A stretch of 44,170 nt of DNA from an uncultured Microbulbifer sp. (lineage in GTDB: Bacteria; Pseudomonadota; Gammaproteobacteria; Pseudomonadales; Cellvibrionaceae). Below the pieces are notes generated by a model. The model saw nothing but the letters and a program-made list of their open reading frames with translations. It had not been told where the DNA came from and ran no database searches. Both the position numbers and the translations under genes were made by a program. Location of the stretch: positions 1 through 44,170 of the forward strand of contig NZ_CANLDD010000037.1 in NCBI RefSeq assembly GCF_947489355.1, read 5' to 3'. This document shows positions 44,103-44,170 of the stretch, one piece after another. The first letter of the stretch is position 1. Every line of letters begins with the position of its first letter.

Positions 44103-44170
44103 ATGAAATTTAAAGATAAGCGCATTTTAGTCACCGGAGGTTCAAGCGGTATTGGCTTCGCGACTGGGCG
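44103..44170 (+). CDS. Short-chain dehydrogenase/reductase, N-terminal fragment (runs off the window)
   Basis: The first 22 codons read MKFKDKRILVTGGSSGIGFATG, containing the Rossmann-fold TGxxxGIG cofactor motif of the SDR family. ATG 44103 has GGGG about nine bases upstream. Substrate and C-terminal catalytic Ser-Tyr-Lys residues lie outside the window. Confidence 0.85.
   Translation, partial: MKFKDKRILVTGGSSGIGFATG

Overview
The window is chromosomal DNA of a gammaproteobacterium. The gene order map-glnD-dapC-dapD-dapE divergent from rpsB-tsf-pyrH-frr-uppS-cdsA-dxr-rseP-bamA-skp-lpxD-fabZ-lpxA-lpxB-rnhB is the Pseudomonas/Cellvibrio-type arrangement. The long (about 343 aa) DapD and the moderate GC content also fit a marine Cellvibrionales-like (Microbulbifer-like) bacterium. 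That placement is an inference; there is no rRNA in the window.

Layout. 1-100 is the 3' end of an IS30-family insertion sequence. 100-990 is poorly coding flanking DNA with one small hypothetical ORF. 990-9128 (minus strand) carries lysine/diaminopimelate and nitrogen-regulation genes: map, glnD, dapC, nth, an ArsC/YffB-like gene, dapD and dapE. From a divergent promoter region at 9.2-9.4 kb, 9432-24703 (plus strand) is one long translation/envelope cluster covering ribosomal protein S2 and EF-Ts, UMP kinase, ribosome recycling, undecaprenyl-PP and CDP-diacylglycerol synthesis, the MEP isoprenoid pathway, the sigma-E site-2 protease, outer-membrane protein assembly (BamA, Skp), lipid A synthesis (LpxD, FabZ, LpxA, LpxB) and RNase HII. 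At 24.7 kb this block meets a second core block: a CNNM/CorC-like membrane protein and a YpjD-like membrane protein (minus strand), divergent from ffh, then rpsP-rimM-trmD-rplS.

From 30.7 kb to the right end the character changes. Genes are short, sparse and mixed in orientation, with long intergenic stretches: a SirB2-like membrane protein, an unrecognised translationally coupled gene pair, a tandem DsbA/HCCA-isomerase-like protein, two small hypothetical membrane proteins, a DoxX plus c-type cytochrome operon facing a PadR regulator, an ECF sigma factor coupled to a truncated FecR, about 2.4 kb of DNA with no intact gene but an IS3-family transposase relic, a GNAT acetyltransferase, a decayed IS30-family element and the start of a short-chain dehydrogenase. 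The left edge and the right part both carry related IS30 elements in the same orientation.

No CRISPR array, prophage, secondary-metabolite cluster or clear new defence system is visible. The most unusual items are the ECF sigma factor with a FecR cut off just after its cytoplasmic domain, the TGATG-coupled orphan pair whose best Shine-Dalgarno sequence faces an ATC codon, an endonuclease III with non-classical cysteine spacing, and the DoxX-cytochrome operon facing padR across palindromic DNA. Many true starts are GTG or TTG, chosen here from ribosome-binding sites, gene overlaps and family alignment.
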